DNA of 40,669 nucleotides. Source: Candidatus Poribacteria bacterium (lineage in GTDB: Bacteria > Poribacteria > WGA-4E > JAJDTR01). Location of the stretch: positions 1-40,669 of the forward strand of contig JAJDTR010000171.1 of assembly GCA_022827055.1 (NCBI GenBank), read 5' to 3'. The notes beneath the pieces were generated by a model. It worked only from the letters and a program-made list of their open reading frames with translations. It ran no database searches and was not told the DNA's origin. Made by a program: the position numbers and the translations under genes. Shown here piece after piece: positions 8,803 through 20,165 of this stretch (positions within the stretch are counted from its first letter, which is position 1; each line of letters begins with the position of its first letter).

Positions 8803-9618
8803 CTATCCGTAAGGTCCGTGGTCAAGGAAACCGAGGAGCCGCTTCAATCTCGGATTAGCGTCCTTGTAAACGTGCTCGGGCATGTTATAGTTCATGAACG
8901 GGTAGTATTTGTGGCCAATCATACGGCGGCCATAAGTAACCTGCGTTATATAGCGCGTTCTCTCGCTCCTATTAAGCCCTCCATGGTGCCAGACCTGATT
9001 GTTGAACATAACGACGCTCCCGGCATTTCCCAAGTTGTAACGAATCTTGTCCTCCCATTCCGTGCCTCCAAGGTCGGGCGGCGGACTCGCGCCGAATAGA
9101 TGAGAACCCGGAATCACCTCGGTGCCTCCATATTTGATTTCGGGAACGTCGGTCAAGTAGTAGTTCGCCGTGAAGAACATTACCGAAAGGCGGATGTTTT
9201 TGGGGGGCTTCCCATCCATAACAGTGATGTGCGGGGTATCGTCTTGGTGCCAAGTCGTAATGCCGCCGCCCGGTCTGCTCTTAAAGGAATTGTTGTGGAT
9301 GACGTGGCAGTTTGGGGCAACGAGCGCCTCGGCGAAACTGACAATGGGTTCAAGATCGAACAGCCGAAGATTCGCTTCGCTGGTCTCAAACATGCGGTGT
9401 GCCAGCGTGATATGAGCCGCGTCGTTGTTAAGACCGTTCGGGTTTTCCTTGAGTGCCCAGTCGAGGTCTTCGCGCATCTGAGCGCACCAGTCCGGCGGCA
9501 GGACATTTTGTACAAACAGAAAACCGTCACGATGGAATCGCTCGACCCACTCTTGAATCTGTTCTCCACTAACGATTTGATTGGCGAGATAGTCTCCGTT
9601 TCCCGACATTTGACTCAT
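8803..9618 (-). CDS. Phytanoyl-CoA dioxygenase (PhyH) family protein
   Basis: A 271-residue Fe(II)/2-oxoglutarate-dependent dioxygenase. Metal ligands are His124 and Asp126 in WHQDD, and a distal histidine at 211/212 in VWHHGG, followed by arginines 220/222 for 2-oxoglutarate. GGTEVIPGSH (164-173) is the family signature. AAGGAG lies 8 nt before the ATG. It sits between a Gfo/Idh/MocA oxidoreductase (36 bp upstream) and a threonine dehydrogenase (40 bp downstream) on the same strand, which suggests a small catabolic or tailoring operon; the substrate is unknown. Confidence 0.9.
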   Translation of the reverse strand: MSQMSGNGDYLANQIVSGEQIQEWVERFHRDGFLFVQNVLPPDWCAQMREDLDWALKENPNGLNNDAAHITLAHRMFETSEANLRLFDLEPIVSFAEALVAPNCHVIHNNSFKSRPGGGITTWHQDDTPHITVMDGKPPKNIRLSVMFFTANYYLTDVPEIKYGGTEVIPGSHLFGASPPPDLGGTEWEDKIRYNLGNAGSVVMFNNQVWHHGGLNRSERTRYITQVTYGRRMIGHKYYPFMNYNMPEHVYKDANPRLKRLLGFLDHGPYG

Positions 9619-9654
9619 TCAAAATTCTCCTTAAATTGGATAAGTCCAATCTCA

Positions 9655-10635
9655 TCAATCGTTGATTGGCAAGGCGACTTTGCTCCGTTCCTTTGCTGAT
9701 CTGTAGGTTGCCAACACAACTTCAACGGCATGGCGTCCGGCTATGCCATCAACCAACGGCGTTTTACCGTCCCGAATGCAATCGACAAAATGGGATACCT
9801 CTCCGACCACGCCGTTCGGCGTTTCTCGATCAGGGGTGAGAGTAGTCCAGTCGGATTCACCAATCTTCTTGAGGTAGGCGAGGTCCGCCCCCATGTCGAG
9901 ACGCAGGGAGCCTTTCGATCCGTCAATAATAGTGTCGTTTGTGCCGCGCGCACCCATGAAACCGCCCCAACGCAAAATTCCCACGGCTTTGCTGTCGTAA
10001 CGGATGAGCGAGACGGTATAATCTTCCCAATCTTCGTTCCCGGAAAAACTGTCCACTTCCGCCGCAACTGTCAACGCCGTACCGCCAAACCAGTTGATAA
10101 GATCAGATTTGTGTATGCCGTTTTCGAGAAGCCCGCCGACGGTTCCGTACCAAGATGATGGACGTTGTCGCGACGCATTATAGGCACCGCTGTAATCCGT
10201 TTCGATATAAATCACGTCACCGATTTCACCGGCATCGACCAGTTGCTTGCCGAGGCGATGCACCGGATAAAAGCGCAGCACCTGCCCTACCATAAGATGC
10301 GTTCCGGCTTTGTTTACCGCGTCAATCATGGCGTCAGCGTCGGCAAGGGTGAGTGAGAGCGGCTTCTCGGAGAAGGCATGAACACCGGCTTCCGCCGCCG
10401 CAACGACTACCTCTCGATGCATCATGGGCGGCGTGGCTACAATAACCGCGTCGACAATCTCCAATAGTTCGCGGGGATCTTGAAACGCGCGAACCTGATG
10501 CTGCGCCGCGATGGCTTGCGCGGCTTCAAGCCGTATGTCCGCCACACCGACGAATTCGCAATTTTCAACGTTAGGCAGCGAATTGCAGTGCCCGCTGCCC
10601 ATGCCGCCTGTACCGATGACGCCAATTCGCACCAT
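9655..10635 (-). CDS. Gfo/Idh/MocA family NAD(P)-dependent oxidoreductase
   Basis: 326 residues. The N-terminal Rossmann domain begins IGVIGTGGMG and carries the family EKP motif at residues 90-92 (SEKPLSLT); the C-terminal alpha/beta domain has ENGIHKSDLINWFGG, with His in the usual catalytic position. Family members oxidise or reduce sugars, inositols or sugar derivatives. The start has GAGGAG six nt upstream. First gene of the operon running to 7812. Substrate not predictable. Confidence 0.9.
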   Translation of the reverse strand: MVRIGVIGTGGMGSGHCNSLPNVENCEFVGVADIRLEAAQAIAAQHQVRAFQDPRELLEIVDAVIVATPPMMHREVVVAAAEAGVHAFSEKPLSLTLADADAMIDAVNKAGTHLMVGQVLRFYPVHRLGKQLVDAGEIGDVIYIETDYSGAYNASRQRPSSWYGTVGGLLENGIHKSDLINWFGGTALTVAAEVDSFSGNEDWEDYTVSLIRYDSKAVGILRWGGFMGARGTNDTIIDGSKGSLRLDMGADLAYLKKIGESDWTTLTPDRETPNGVVGEVSHFVDCIRDGKTPLVDGIAGRHAVEVVLATYRSAKERSKVALPIND

Positions 10636-11319
10636 AGTTTTCTCCTCGGATTCCGTTCTGATGGTATATGCTATCCTGTCCTATTCAAAGGGTGGTGATT
10701 TCCTCCCCACAACTCTCTTGAGTTTCAACGCCAATGCTTTCACAACAATCTCTCCAAACGCACCATATTTCATCTCGCTAACAGTGTCTTAGGTCCATAA
10801 CTGTGCTGCTATCATCGATTTCGTTCACATTTTCACATGCTTCGGACGGTGCGATCAATCGACTGGATACGGAGATCAAGCAAGTGAGTAACGAGCACGA
10901 TAGCTAATCCTGCGAAAGAAATCCCTTTCCAACCGCACCTTCGAGACTGGATAAATACCGGTTCGGTGAAGAAACCGAAACCTACCGCAGTGCAAAAAAA
11001 TTCTGTTTCGCAATAGTAGACGTTCTATAATTTAGACTGTCTCGACCGGAGGCAGATAGACTTCGATGCAGATATTATAACTGAATTCATTATTGTTTTC
11101 CATTGCGATTATGGGCAGAACACAACTTTTCCCGCATCGGATTCAGCGCCTATACTCCAAATGCGCACATTATGCAATAGACACATCTTACCTTCATTAT
11201 GGGTTTGGTATTTTGGGGATTGCTGTATCCATCAACAGCAGGTAGACGTTTATTATTGAGGAAAATTAGAAATCCACCGTATTCATAAATTATAGAACCT
11301 CGGAAACACGCAAGGGATT
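10636..11319. other. 684-bp divergent intergenic region
   Basis: Lies between the starts of two divergently transcribed genes, so it must hold both promoters, but no convincing -35/-10 pair was found. AT-rich towards the right end. It contains a degenerate copy of the dispersed repeat at about 10853-10905. No coding signal. Confidence 0.5.
10853..10905. repeat. Dispersed intergenic repeat, degenerate copy
   Basis: GATCAATCGACTGGATACGG, then GATCAAGCAAGTGAGTAACG and AGCACGATAG, parallel the two tandem units at 2918-2993. Confidence 0.45.
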
Positions 11320-13848
11320 ATGAAATTAAATACTTTCGCCATAACAGCAATTCTCATAATGATAATGGTCATCTCTTCAACCACGGAGATAAACTCCGAC
11401 ATCGGCGATAGGAACATTCTCGTCGGCGCAAGTGCGAGAGCACTCGGGATGGGGAGTGCGTTCACCGCAGGTCCCGCGGGCAGCGACAGTTTTTATTGGA
11501 ACGCGTCGTCACTCGGGTTTCTGAGTGGGATGGAAGTTTCCTTGGTCGGGCTACCCTATGCCGAGAACGTGGCAAACCGAGAAGGGGCTTTTTCAATAGG
11601 TTTAAATCCGGATGACCTTGGTATCTCTACTGCGAAACTTGGCAATGTCTCATTCGGCTCTTGGTTTGATGGCTGGGGTGAAGATCGAGTACGAAACCGC
11701 CTTATGCTCTTGGGCTACGGCTATTCATTTGGAGAATCGGTTGCTGCCGGTGCCAACATTCGTCATCATCGTCGGAGCCGAGGTGCCGACACACATCTTG
11801 GATGGTCTTATGACATCGGGATTCAGGTCTCGCGAAAGTTGACGCGTTTGGGTGAGGGAGTCGCTTTCGGATTGAGTTTTGAAGATTTTGACGGTCGCCT
11901 GTTTAGAGACGGGCAGCTTGTTCAAGATCTGCCGCTTGTGGCTCGTTTTGGTACGGCATATCATCTTGACAAGGGTACGATATTATCAAGTGATTTCACG
12001 CTGCACAACGACGACCAACTCTCATGGAATGACCGATTTCGCGCGCATCTGGGGTTAGAAAAGTGGTTATTCAGCCAACGATTCGGCGTTCGCGTTGGCT
12101 ATACAGCGATTACGAACGACCAAAACTTCACCGAGGGGGATTGGTCGAGCGGATTCAGCTTGCGCAGCGGCATAGGGCGACTTGATTACGCATATCTGAA
12201 CGGCGGCAATTTCGATGAGGGATCACACTGGATCGCCGCGACCTTCCGTTTGAATGGCATACCAGATGCGATTCCGATCGCCCCTCCCGAACCCCCTCCT
12301 CCAATCAACATGCCCACTCCGCCGCCCCTTCCCCCAAAAACTATTGATCCGGTACGCGCGCTAAACGAGAATGAAACAGACTTCAGCGTCTCCGAGCGAA
12401 TAATTTCGCCAAATGCGGACGGCGTTAAGGACATCACGTCATTTAACCTAACCATTCCAGAAGATGTAAGATGGACACTGGAAATCCACGATGAGCGCGG
12501 CGAGATCGTGAGGCACTATTCCGGAGCCGGATTGCGAAACGAGGCGCTCATGTGGAATGGGGAGGACGATGCCGGAAATTTAGTAAACGACGGCACATAC
12601 ACCGCTCAATTCACGGTGCTCGATCTTCGGGATTATAAGTATTTTCAACGCGACGTGGACGTTGAGGTAGATACTGTTCCGCCAGATTTCGAAATACTCG
12701 CGGAACCGCTTCTGATTGAACCGTCATCGGGCGCGGATACCAAGGCTATTTCAAGCGATACGCGGGGAACCAACACGCCAACGGTACATATTCAGACGTC
12801 AACTTTGAATCAGATTGTAAAGTGGGAATTGAAGATTGTGAAAAGCGGAGGAGACGTTATAGACACGTTGGAAGGAGATGGCACTCCATCGAATACGACT
12901 GTCTGGAACAACTGGGAGCGTTCTGAATTGCTCGCAGACTCGCAGGCGGACTATCGTTTTGAGATGACAATACATGACATCGCCGGTAATAGAAATTCGC
13001 GAACCGTTCCGCTTAAGCTAATCGATTTAACCCCAGAAGAACTGCCAGTCGAGGAGGAGGAGGTTACCGTCAGGGAGCAAGTTACCGCCGAGGACGTGTT
13101 ACCGCTTGAGGAGAAGGCAACAGCGAAGGAACCGGAAGATAGCACGGTTGTATTGACACTTCCGGGCATCGCTTTCGATACGGGGTCCTACGAACTCAAC
13201 GATGATTATTGGTCGGTTCTAGAAAAAGTTGCGAACGTGATTCTCACGTATCCAAAGGTACAGGTAAGCATTGAAGGACATACGGATAGCATTGGCAGTG
13301 CCGATTACAATCTCGAACTATCGCGTCAGCGTGCGGATGCGGTTAAGGACTATCTAGTTCGTGAATTTGGCGTTTCTTGGTCGCGACTGAAGACAATCGG
13401 CTACGGCGAGGAAAAGCCAATAGTGGACAACGATGTGGAATCCATTCGCTACGAAAACCGGCGCGTAGAGATCGTGTTATCCCTATCGGGTACCCTTGCT
13501 CAAGACCCGGATATGATCGCCGAATTCACGCAGCGCGTGAAGGAGACAGCTAGCGAGATATCCAAGTTCAATTCTCGTTTGTCAGTTCCGACAAAGGAAG
13601 ATCGGCGGGGCAAGTGGACCGTAATGGTCAGCTCATTCAAGTCTCGTGAACATGCTAAACTGCTCGTTGAGAACCTGAAGTCGTTAGACATAGCCAATTT
13701 TATAGAATTTGCTCGGGTGGACGTCAAATCCCAAACGTGGTACCGAGTGACGGTCGGACGTTTCAAAGAGGAGGCTGATGCCGCGGAGTTCGCAGACGAA
13801 CTCAGAGAATCACAGGGCATTGAACCCCTCGTGATTTCTCGAGAATGA
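11320..13848 (+). CDS. Multidomain envelope protein: PorV-like barrel + FlgD-like Ig + OmpA + SPOR
   Basis: 842 residues. An N-terminal signal peptide (about 1-25) is followed by a PorV/UPF0164-like beta-barrel region (about 30-310), opening with GASARALGMGSAF and YWNASSLGF. A proline-rich linker follows (about 319-342), then a FlgD-type Ig domain (ISPNADGVKD at about 360; WNGEDDAGNLVNDGTYT), a second Ig-like segment (about 452-570), an acidic linker, an OmpA C-terminal peptidoglycan-binding domain (about 609-728; FDTGSYELN, GHTDSIG, LSRQRADAV) and a C-terminal SPOR domain (about 762-842). Two peptidoglycan-binding modules on one outer-membrane barrel suggest anchoring of the outer membrane to the cell wall or to division septa. 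The ATG follows AAGGGA closely. Confidence 0.85.
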   Translation: MKLNTFAITAILIMIMVISSTTEINSDIGDRNILVGASARALGMGSAFTAGPAGSDSFYWNASSLGFLSGMEVSLVGLPYAENVANREGAFSIGLNPDDLGISTAKLGNVSFGSWFDGWGEDRVRNRLMLLGYGYSFGESVAAGANIRHHRRSRGADTHLGWSYDIGIQVSRKLTRLGEGVAFGLSFEDFDGRLFRDGQLVQDLPLVARFGTAYHLDKGTILSSDFTLHNDDQLSWNDRFRAHLGLEKWLFSQRFGVRVGYTAITNDQNFTEGDWSSGFSLRSGIGRLDYAYLNGGNFDEGSHWIAATFRLNGIPDAIPIAPPEPPPPINMPTPPPLPPKTIDPVRALNENETDFSVSERIISPNADGVKDITSFNLTIPEDVRWTLEIHDERGEIVRHYSGAGLRNEALMWNGEDDAGNLVNDGTYTAQFTVLDLRDYKYFQRDVDVEVDTVPPDFEILAEPLLIEPSSGADTKAISSDTRGTNTPTVHIQTSTLNQIVKWELKIVKSGGDVIDTLEGDGTPSNTTVWNNWERSELLADSQADYRFEMTIHDIAGNRNSRTVPLKLIDLTPEELPVEEEEVTVREQVTAEDVLPLEEKATAKEPEDSTVVLTLPGIAFDTGSYELNDDYWSVLEKVANVILTYPKVQVSIEGHTDSIGSADYNLELSRQRADAVKDYLVREFGVSWSRLKTIGYGEEKPIVDNDVESIRYENRRVEIVLSLSGTLAQDPDMIAEFTQRVKETASEISKFNSRLSVPTKEDRRGKWTVMVSSFKSREHAKLLVENLKSLDIANFIEFARVDVKSQTWYRVTVGRFKEEADAAEFADELRESQGIEPLVISRE

Positions 13849-14026
13849 ACTCCCGAAGTTGTGCCTTCGGTGCGGTTTGGATTCGGACTCATGCAACAGA
13901 TGCCTGAAGGCTTGCGGTAGGATAATTTATTGTGGATTTTCTTGCCGCAATCGCGGTAGGAGGGGAGAAGCCGAGGGTGGAGGAGAGAACTCGGTTTCAC
14001 GGAATGGCTCCGCCCGATATGGATTT

Positions 14027-15022
14027 TTAGACGGGAAAGACCAACTGTTGCGCGGAAAAGACTTGGCTAACGGACCGGTGCTGATGAATCCTTAGAATGG
14101 CTTCTGCCAGAAGTGGAGCGATGGAAAGAACCTCGATTTTTCCGCTAGCTTGCTTTTCGGCCGGAACCGGGATTGTGTTAGTGACAACGACCTCTCGAAT
14201 CGCAGGGTGTCTGAGGCGTTCCGGCGCGGCGCCCGCGAGCACGGGGTGGGTGACGCTAATGTAAGCAGGCTTTGCCCCCGCTTCTTCCAACACCGCCACT
14301 TGTTCAAGGACAGTGCCGCCGGTAGCGATTTCGTCATCGACGACAATCGGATTTTTGCCCGCTACATCACCGACGACACCCGCCGCCTCGACCTCTCGCC
14401 CGCCTTCACCCGACCGGCGTTTGTGCATCAGCGCCAAGGGAAATCCCAAGATATTTGAATATTTTTCCGCCAATTTTACCCGTCCGGCGTCGGGCGCAAT
14501 TATGACACCGTTATCAATCTGTTTTTGTTTGAAATGATCCGCCAATGTTGTTAGAGCTGTAAGATGGTCTGCGGGGATGTCGAAGAAACCTTGAATCTGG
14601 GCAACGTGCAGGTCAACGGCAACAATGCGATTAGCACCCGCCACTGTGAGGAGATCGGCCACTAACTTGGCGCTAATGGGTTCCCTGCCCGTGGATTTCT
14701 TGTCTTGGCGACCGTAGCCAAAATAGGGTATCACCGCCGTAATTTGCCGCACCGATGCGCGTTTCATGGCATCAATGGTCAGAAGAAGTTCCATTAAGTT
14801 GTCATTGGCAGGTTGACAAGTCGGTTGGAGAATATAAACATCAGTTCCGCGAATACTTTCCTCAATCTGAACACGAGTCTCGCTATTCGGAAACGGCGAG
14901 ATTGAAATCCTGCCTAATTCAACGCCCAGAGTCATGGCAATTTCCTTAGCCAACTCCGGGTTTGCGTTCCCGGCAAATAACCTGAGATCGTCGTGAACGT
15001 CACCTTGGAATGTCCGAGCCAT
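14027..15022 (-). CDS. prs: Ribose-phosphate pyrophosphokinase
   Basis: 331 residues. It makes PRPP from ribose 5-phosphate and ATP for purine, pyrimidine, His and Trp synthesis. Recognised by LFAGNANPELAKEIA near the N-terminus, PYFGYGRQDKK (ATP/flexible loop), the DLHVAQIQGFFDIP segment, and the PRPP-binding VVDDEIATGGT. The ATG has AAAGGA upstream. It ends convergent with the OmpA/SPOR gene and follows trpF and a DUF402 gene in the same direction; the link to trpF (the next step after PRPP use in Trp synthesis) may be incidental. Confidence 0.96.
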   Translation of the reverse strand: MARTFQGDVHDDLRLFAGNANPELAKEIAMTLGVELGRISISPFPNSETRVQIEESIRGTDVYILQPTCQPANDNLMELLLTIDAMKRASVRQITAVIPYFGYGRQDKKSTGREPISAKLVADLLTVAGANRIVAVDLHVAQIQGFFDIPADHLTALTTLADHFKQKQIDNGVIIAPDAGRVKLAEKYSNILGFPLALMHKRRSGEGGREVEAAGVVGDVAGKNPIVVDDEIATGGTVLEQVAVLEEAGAKPAYISVTHPVLAGAAPERLRHPAIREVVVTNTIPVPAEKQASGKIEVLSIAPLLAEAILRIHQHRSVSQVFSAQQLVFPV

Positions 15023-15073
15023 GGTAGTCCTTTATGAAATTTTGTGTTTGAACGGTAAAAGAACCTATGGCGA

Positions 15074-15574
15074 CTATTTCATAAGTTTCCAGTCTGCCAC
15101 GATTTTCGGCGGGAAAGCGCCCGATTCAACTTCGGAAATAAGATTTTGAAGTGCGTTTCGCGCCTTGCCCGCCAAGTCGGGTTGGATCCAGTCGTTGGCG
15201 ATAGCCTCCTCAAATTCGTCATTGTCCTGAATCTGATAACTGCCATCGGGCGTTACCCATAGATCCAGGAATAGATCGGTGATTTCAAAGTGATTCTCAG
15301 CGCGATGCATCGGGGTAATGATGTCGCAGTAGTATCCGGTGAACACATTTTCGAGGTTATAAATCTTTCCGACATCGTGCCACAGATCCGCAAAGACAAA
15401 CCAAACCGCCGTGAAACCGTTATCAAGAACGGTTTCGCCATCGATAGCAATGGGATTGGAAGGCTTGATTTTCTGGGACGTTACTATTAGGGAGGCGTCC
15501 TCATAGAGAAGTTCCTGTTGAAAACGGTTCACACGGTTCGGTAGGCGTTTGTACAGCAACTCCAGCGTACCCAT
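15074..15574 (-). CDS. DUF402 family protein
   Basis: 166 residues matching the DUF402 fold (related to nucleoside di/triphosphatase Ntdp and the RNA-binding FAU-1 C-terminal domain). The diagnostic stretch is the run of aromatic and acidic residues around WHDVGKIYNLENVFTGYYCD, then TDLFLDLWV and the acidic DNDEFEEA. Such proteins hydrolyse nucleotides or bind RNA using Mg2+-binding acidic residues; the activity here is inferred from family only. The start has GAGG overlapping the end of trpF (9-bp gap), indicating co-transcription; prs follows after 51 bp. Confidence 0.75.
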   Translation of the reverse strand: MGTLELLYKRLPNRVNRFQQELLYEDASLIVTSQKIKPSNPIAIDGETVLDNGFTAVWFVFADLWHDVGKIYNLENVFTGYYCDIITPMHRAENHFEITDLFLDLWVTPDGSYQIQDNDEFEEAIANDWIQPDLAGKARNALQNLISEVESGAFPPKIVADWKLMK

Positions 15575-15583
15575 TTCAGCGCC

Positions 15584-16201
15584 TCAAATCTCGACAGATT
15601 TTACCGCGTCGACGAATTTTCTGATTCTATCCGAATCCTTGCGCCCGGGCCCCGATTCAACCCCGCTGCCGACATCAACGCCGTAGGGCTTGACGCGGCG
15701 AACGGCTTGCGCCACATTGTCCGGATTTAGGCCGCCCGCGACAATGATTCGACCGTAATGTTTAGCTCGCAGCGCGAGATTCCAGTCGAACACTTCCCCC
15801 GTTCCCCCCATCTTCCCTTCGACGTAGGTATCCAGCAGGAAGGCATTGACATTGTAATCCGAGAGAATTGACAAACTGGACTCGTCTTTCACACGCACAA
15901 CTTTGATGACCTTCTTATCCAAGTTGCGGCAGAATTCGGGCGTTACATCAGCGTGCAACTGAACGGCATCCAGCCGACACTGATCGGCAATTGTTTTAAT
16001 TTTCGCGGCGTCCTTGTTCGCGAATATCCCGACGGTGGTGACAAAGGGAGGTAACTCGGCGACAATTGCGGCGACCTGATCGGAATTGACAAATCGGGGG
16101 GTGTCCGGCACAAATATGAACCCGAGCGCATCAGCGCCGGCGTCGACCGCCGTTAATGCGTCCTTCAGATGGGTAATTCCGCAGATTTTGATACGAGTCA
16201 A
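15584..16201 (-). CDS. trpF: Phosphoribosylanthranilate isomerase TrpF
   Basis: 205 residues, normal for TrpF, a TIM-barrel enzyme that performs the Amadori rearrangement of phosphoribosylanthranilate in tryptophan synthesis. The catalytic base Cys7 lies in KICGIT; GFIFVPDTPRFV, DAVQLHAD, LLDTYVEGKMGGTG and GGLNPDNVAQA (phosphate-binding) are typical, and GVDVGSGVESGPGRKD closes the barrel. The start codon is TTG (MTRIKICG), with AAGGA upstream; no ATG would retain the catalytic N-terminus. No other trp genes are in the window. Confidence 0.95.
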   Translation of the reverse strand: MTRIKICGITHLKDALTAVDAGADALGFIFVPDTPRFVNSDQVAAIVAELPPFVTTVGIFANKDAAKIKTIADQCRLDAVQLHADVTPEFCRNLDKKVIKVVRVKDESSLSILSDYNVNAFLLDTYVEGKMGGTGEVFDWNLALRAKHYGRIIVAGGLNPDNVAQAVRRVKPYGVDVGSGVESGPGRKDSDRIRKFVDAVKSVEI

Positions 16202-16540
16202 CGTTTGTCCTTGTCTTTTTCGAGGGAGGTATTGAAGAACGGATTGGATTGCAATAGTGTATCAGAACATTGGAGATGGATCAAGAATTATCTTGACGGT
16301 TTTTCGACAATTGGACCTATATATTTGTATGTGAAAGCGTCTACTACCTCGTCCCAGGCTGGGCATGGAATGATGAAAATAGAGGGCAATTCAACGATTT
16401 GATGATTGATGGTTGCTCCTTCGGTTTCCCTCACTTTTGGGATTCCGCCCCCGATTTGGCGGTCGACTATTGCTACTACAAACCGACCTACATAAGTCCT
16501 TACCGTTTTCCCTTGTCGATTGCTTCGACGGGACACTTTC
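16202..16540. other. 339-bp gap between bioD and trpF
   Basis: No recognisable gene or RNA. A weak stem (CCGCC/GGCGG) lies around 16447-16465. Whether trpF has its own promoter here or is read from bioD cannot be told. Confidence 0.4.
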
Positions 16541-18581
<2,041 letters not shown>

Positions 18582-18782
18582 AAGTTTGGGAGATTGTTAC
18601 AAATCTGAAAATCCGGCTGGTTTCGCGCGGTAGCCTACCGCGGCTGCATGGCTCCTCCAAATGGGATTTAGAAAATCTCGAAGCTGTACTTTATTTGCAT
18701 ATCCAACACTCCATTCACGGTCCGTGTCGCGCAATCACGGCCACCGGAATAGGCAGCAACCAGGGTCATTCAGTTCAACCTG

Positions 18783-19868
18783 TTACGATCTAATCCAACC
18801 GCCGCCAATGACGATATCGCCGTCGTAAAATACCGTCGCTTGCCCCGGTGTTATCGCTCGACGCGGTTCATCAAATATAACTTTCGCCTCGGTTTCGCTC
18901 AGCGGATGTATGGTGGCTAACGCTCCATCATCTCTTGATCTTACTTTGACGAGAGCGCGAATTGATTCGTCGAATTGGTCAATGGAAATCAGATTGATTC
19001 GCTCCACAAGCATGGTTTGCCGGAGCAGGTCGGCTGGAGCACCGACTTCGATGGTGTTTTTTTGGGCATCGACCCGCGTGACGTACAGCGGGCTGCCGGC
19101 AGCAATGCCCAGTCCTCGGCGCTGCCCGACGGTATAGAAAGGGATACCTTGATGTGTACCTAGCACATTGCCGTCTTTATCCACGATGTCGCCTTCGTGA
19201 ATCTTTTCGGGCACCTGCTCTTTCAGGAACCGCCTATAGTTGTCGTCCGCTACAAAACACAACTCTTGGCTCTCCAGTTTATCGGCGGTGCGCAGCTTGA
19301 ATCTCCTAGCCATCGCCCGCACTTCATCTTTGGAGCGCTCACCCAGTGGCATAATCGCACGGCTTAGTTGTTCTTGTGTCAACGCCGACAGGAAATAGGA
19401 TTGATCTTTGTTGGCATCGACGCCCTTTCTCAAAAGATATCGCCCGCTGTCCTGATCGCGCTCAATTCTAGCATAGTGACCGGTGGCGATGAAATCGTAC
19501 TCCAGACTGTCGACGAGAGACAAGAGTTTTCCGAATTTGAGTTCCCGATTGCAAATCATGCAAGGACTCGGCGTTCTTCCGTCAAGATATTCATTGACAA
19601 AATAATCTACGATGCGCTCTCGGAATATCTCCTCATAATTTACGCCGTAGAACGGAATTCCTAACTGGGTTGCCACCCGCCGCGCATCCTCAATGCCTTC
19701 AAGCGAACAACAATTCGGCTTTTCCGATTCTACTTCAAGTGCATCGGGCGCCCCGAGCCGCATCGTGATGCCGATTACATCGCAGCCCGACTCAAGCATC
19801 AATGCCGCCGTGACTGAACTGTCGACGCCGCCGCTCATGGCAACGACGACTTTCTTCGCTGATGACAT
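18783..19868 (-). CDS. mnmA: tRNA 2-thiouridine(34) synthase MnmA
   Basis: 361 residues, standard length. It activates U34 of Lys/Glu/Gln tRNAs with ATP and inserts sulfur. The PP-loop SGGVDSS is at 12-18, the catalytic cysteines are Cys103 (SPCMICNRELKF) and Cys204 (ESQELCFV), and GQRRGLGIA and the C-terminal beta-barrel are present. The upstream region has TATAAT at 19893-19898 on this strand but no clear -35 box. Divergent from the small CxxC gene. Confidence 0.96.
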   Translation of the reverse strand: MSSAKKVVVAMSGGVDSSVTAALMLESGCDVIGITMRLGAPDALEVESEKPNCCSLEGIEDARRVATQLGIPFYGVNYEEIFRERIVDYFVNEYLDGRTPSPCMICNRELKFGKLLSLVDSLEYDFIATGHYARIERDQDSGRYLLRKGVDANKDQSYFLSALTQEQLSRAIMPLGERSKDEVRAMARRFKLRTADKLESQELCFVADDNYRRFLKEQVPEKIHEGDIVDKDGNVLGTHQGIPFYTVGQRRGLGIAAGSPLYVTRVDAQKNTIEVGAPADLLRQTMLVERINLISIDQFDESIRALVKVRSRDDGALATIHPLSETEAKVIFDEPRRAITPGQATVFYDGDIVIGGGWIRS

Positions 19869-20165
19869 CCTACCCCTATGTTCAGTGGAACGATTATAAA
19901 CTAAAACAACCTACCGATTATGACCGCGAAAGAATAGCACACCGTCGATTGGGTTGTCAAGAAACGCGGAAGAGGGTAGAGAAAGGGGAAAAACCGGGGA
20001 GAGAGAAGGGAGGAGAGGGCACAAAAAAAATTCAAGTTACGCACAATCACTATATCTTTTTTACATTTTCTGTAACCCTTTCGAATAACTATACGTTTGT
20101 ATAGCATAACAGACAAGTAGTAGTTTTGAGTTGATACATCAAGAGTCCATTACAGGAGATTGTGA
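19869..20165. other. Divergent intergenic region with a purine-rich tract
   Basis: About 60 bp (19968-20030) is nearly all A and G on this strand, interrupted by a few pyrimidines and ending in A8. It is followed by AT-rich sequence with a perfect CTATAC-GTTT-GTATAG palindrome upstream of the small CxxC gene. Confidence 0.55.
20089..20104. promoter_or_regulatory. CTATAC-GTTT-GTATAG palindrome, possible operator
   Basis: A perfect 6-bp inverted repeat with a 4-nt centre, 61 bp before the small CxxC gene. TGTAAC at 20071-20076 precedes it with ECF-like spacing to ACGTT, so it could overlap a promoter. Function is inference. Confidence 0.35.
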
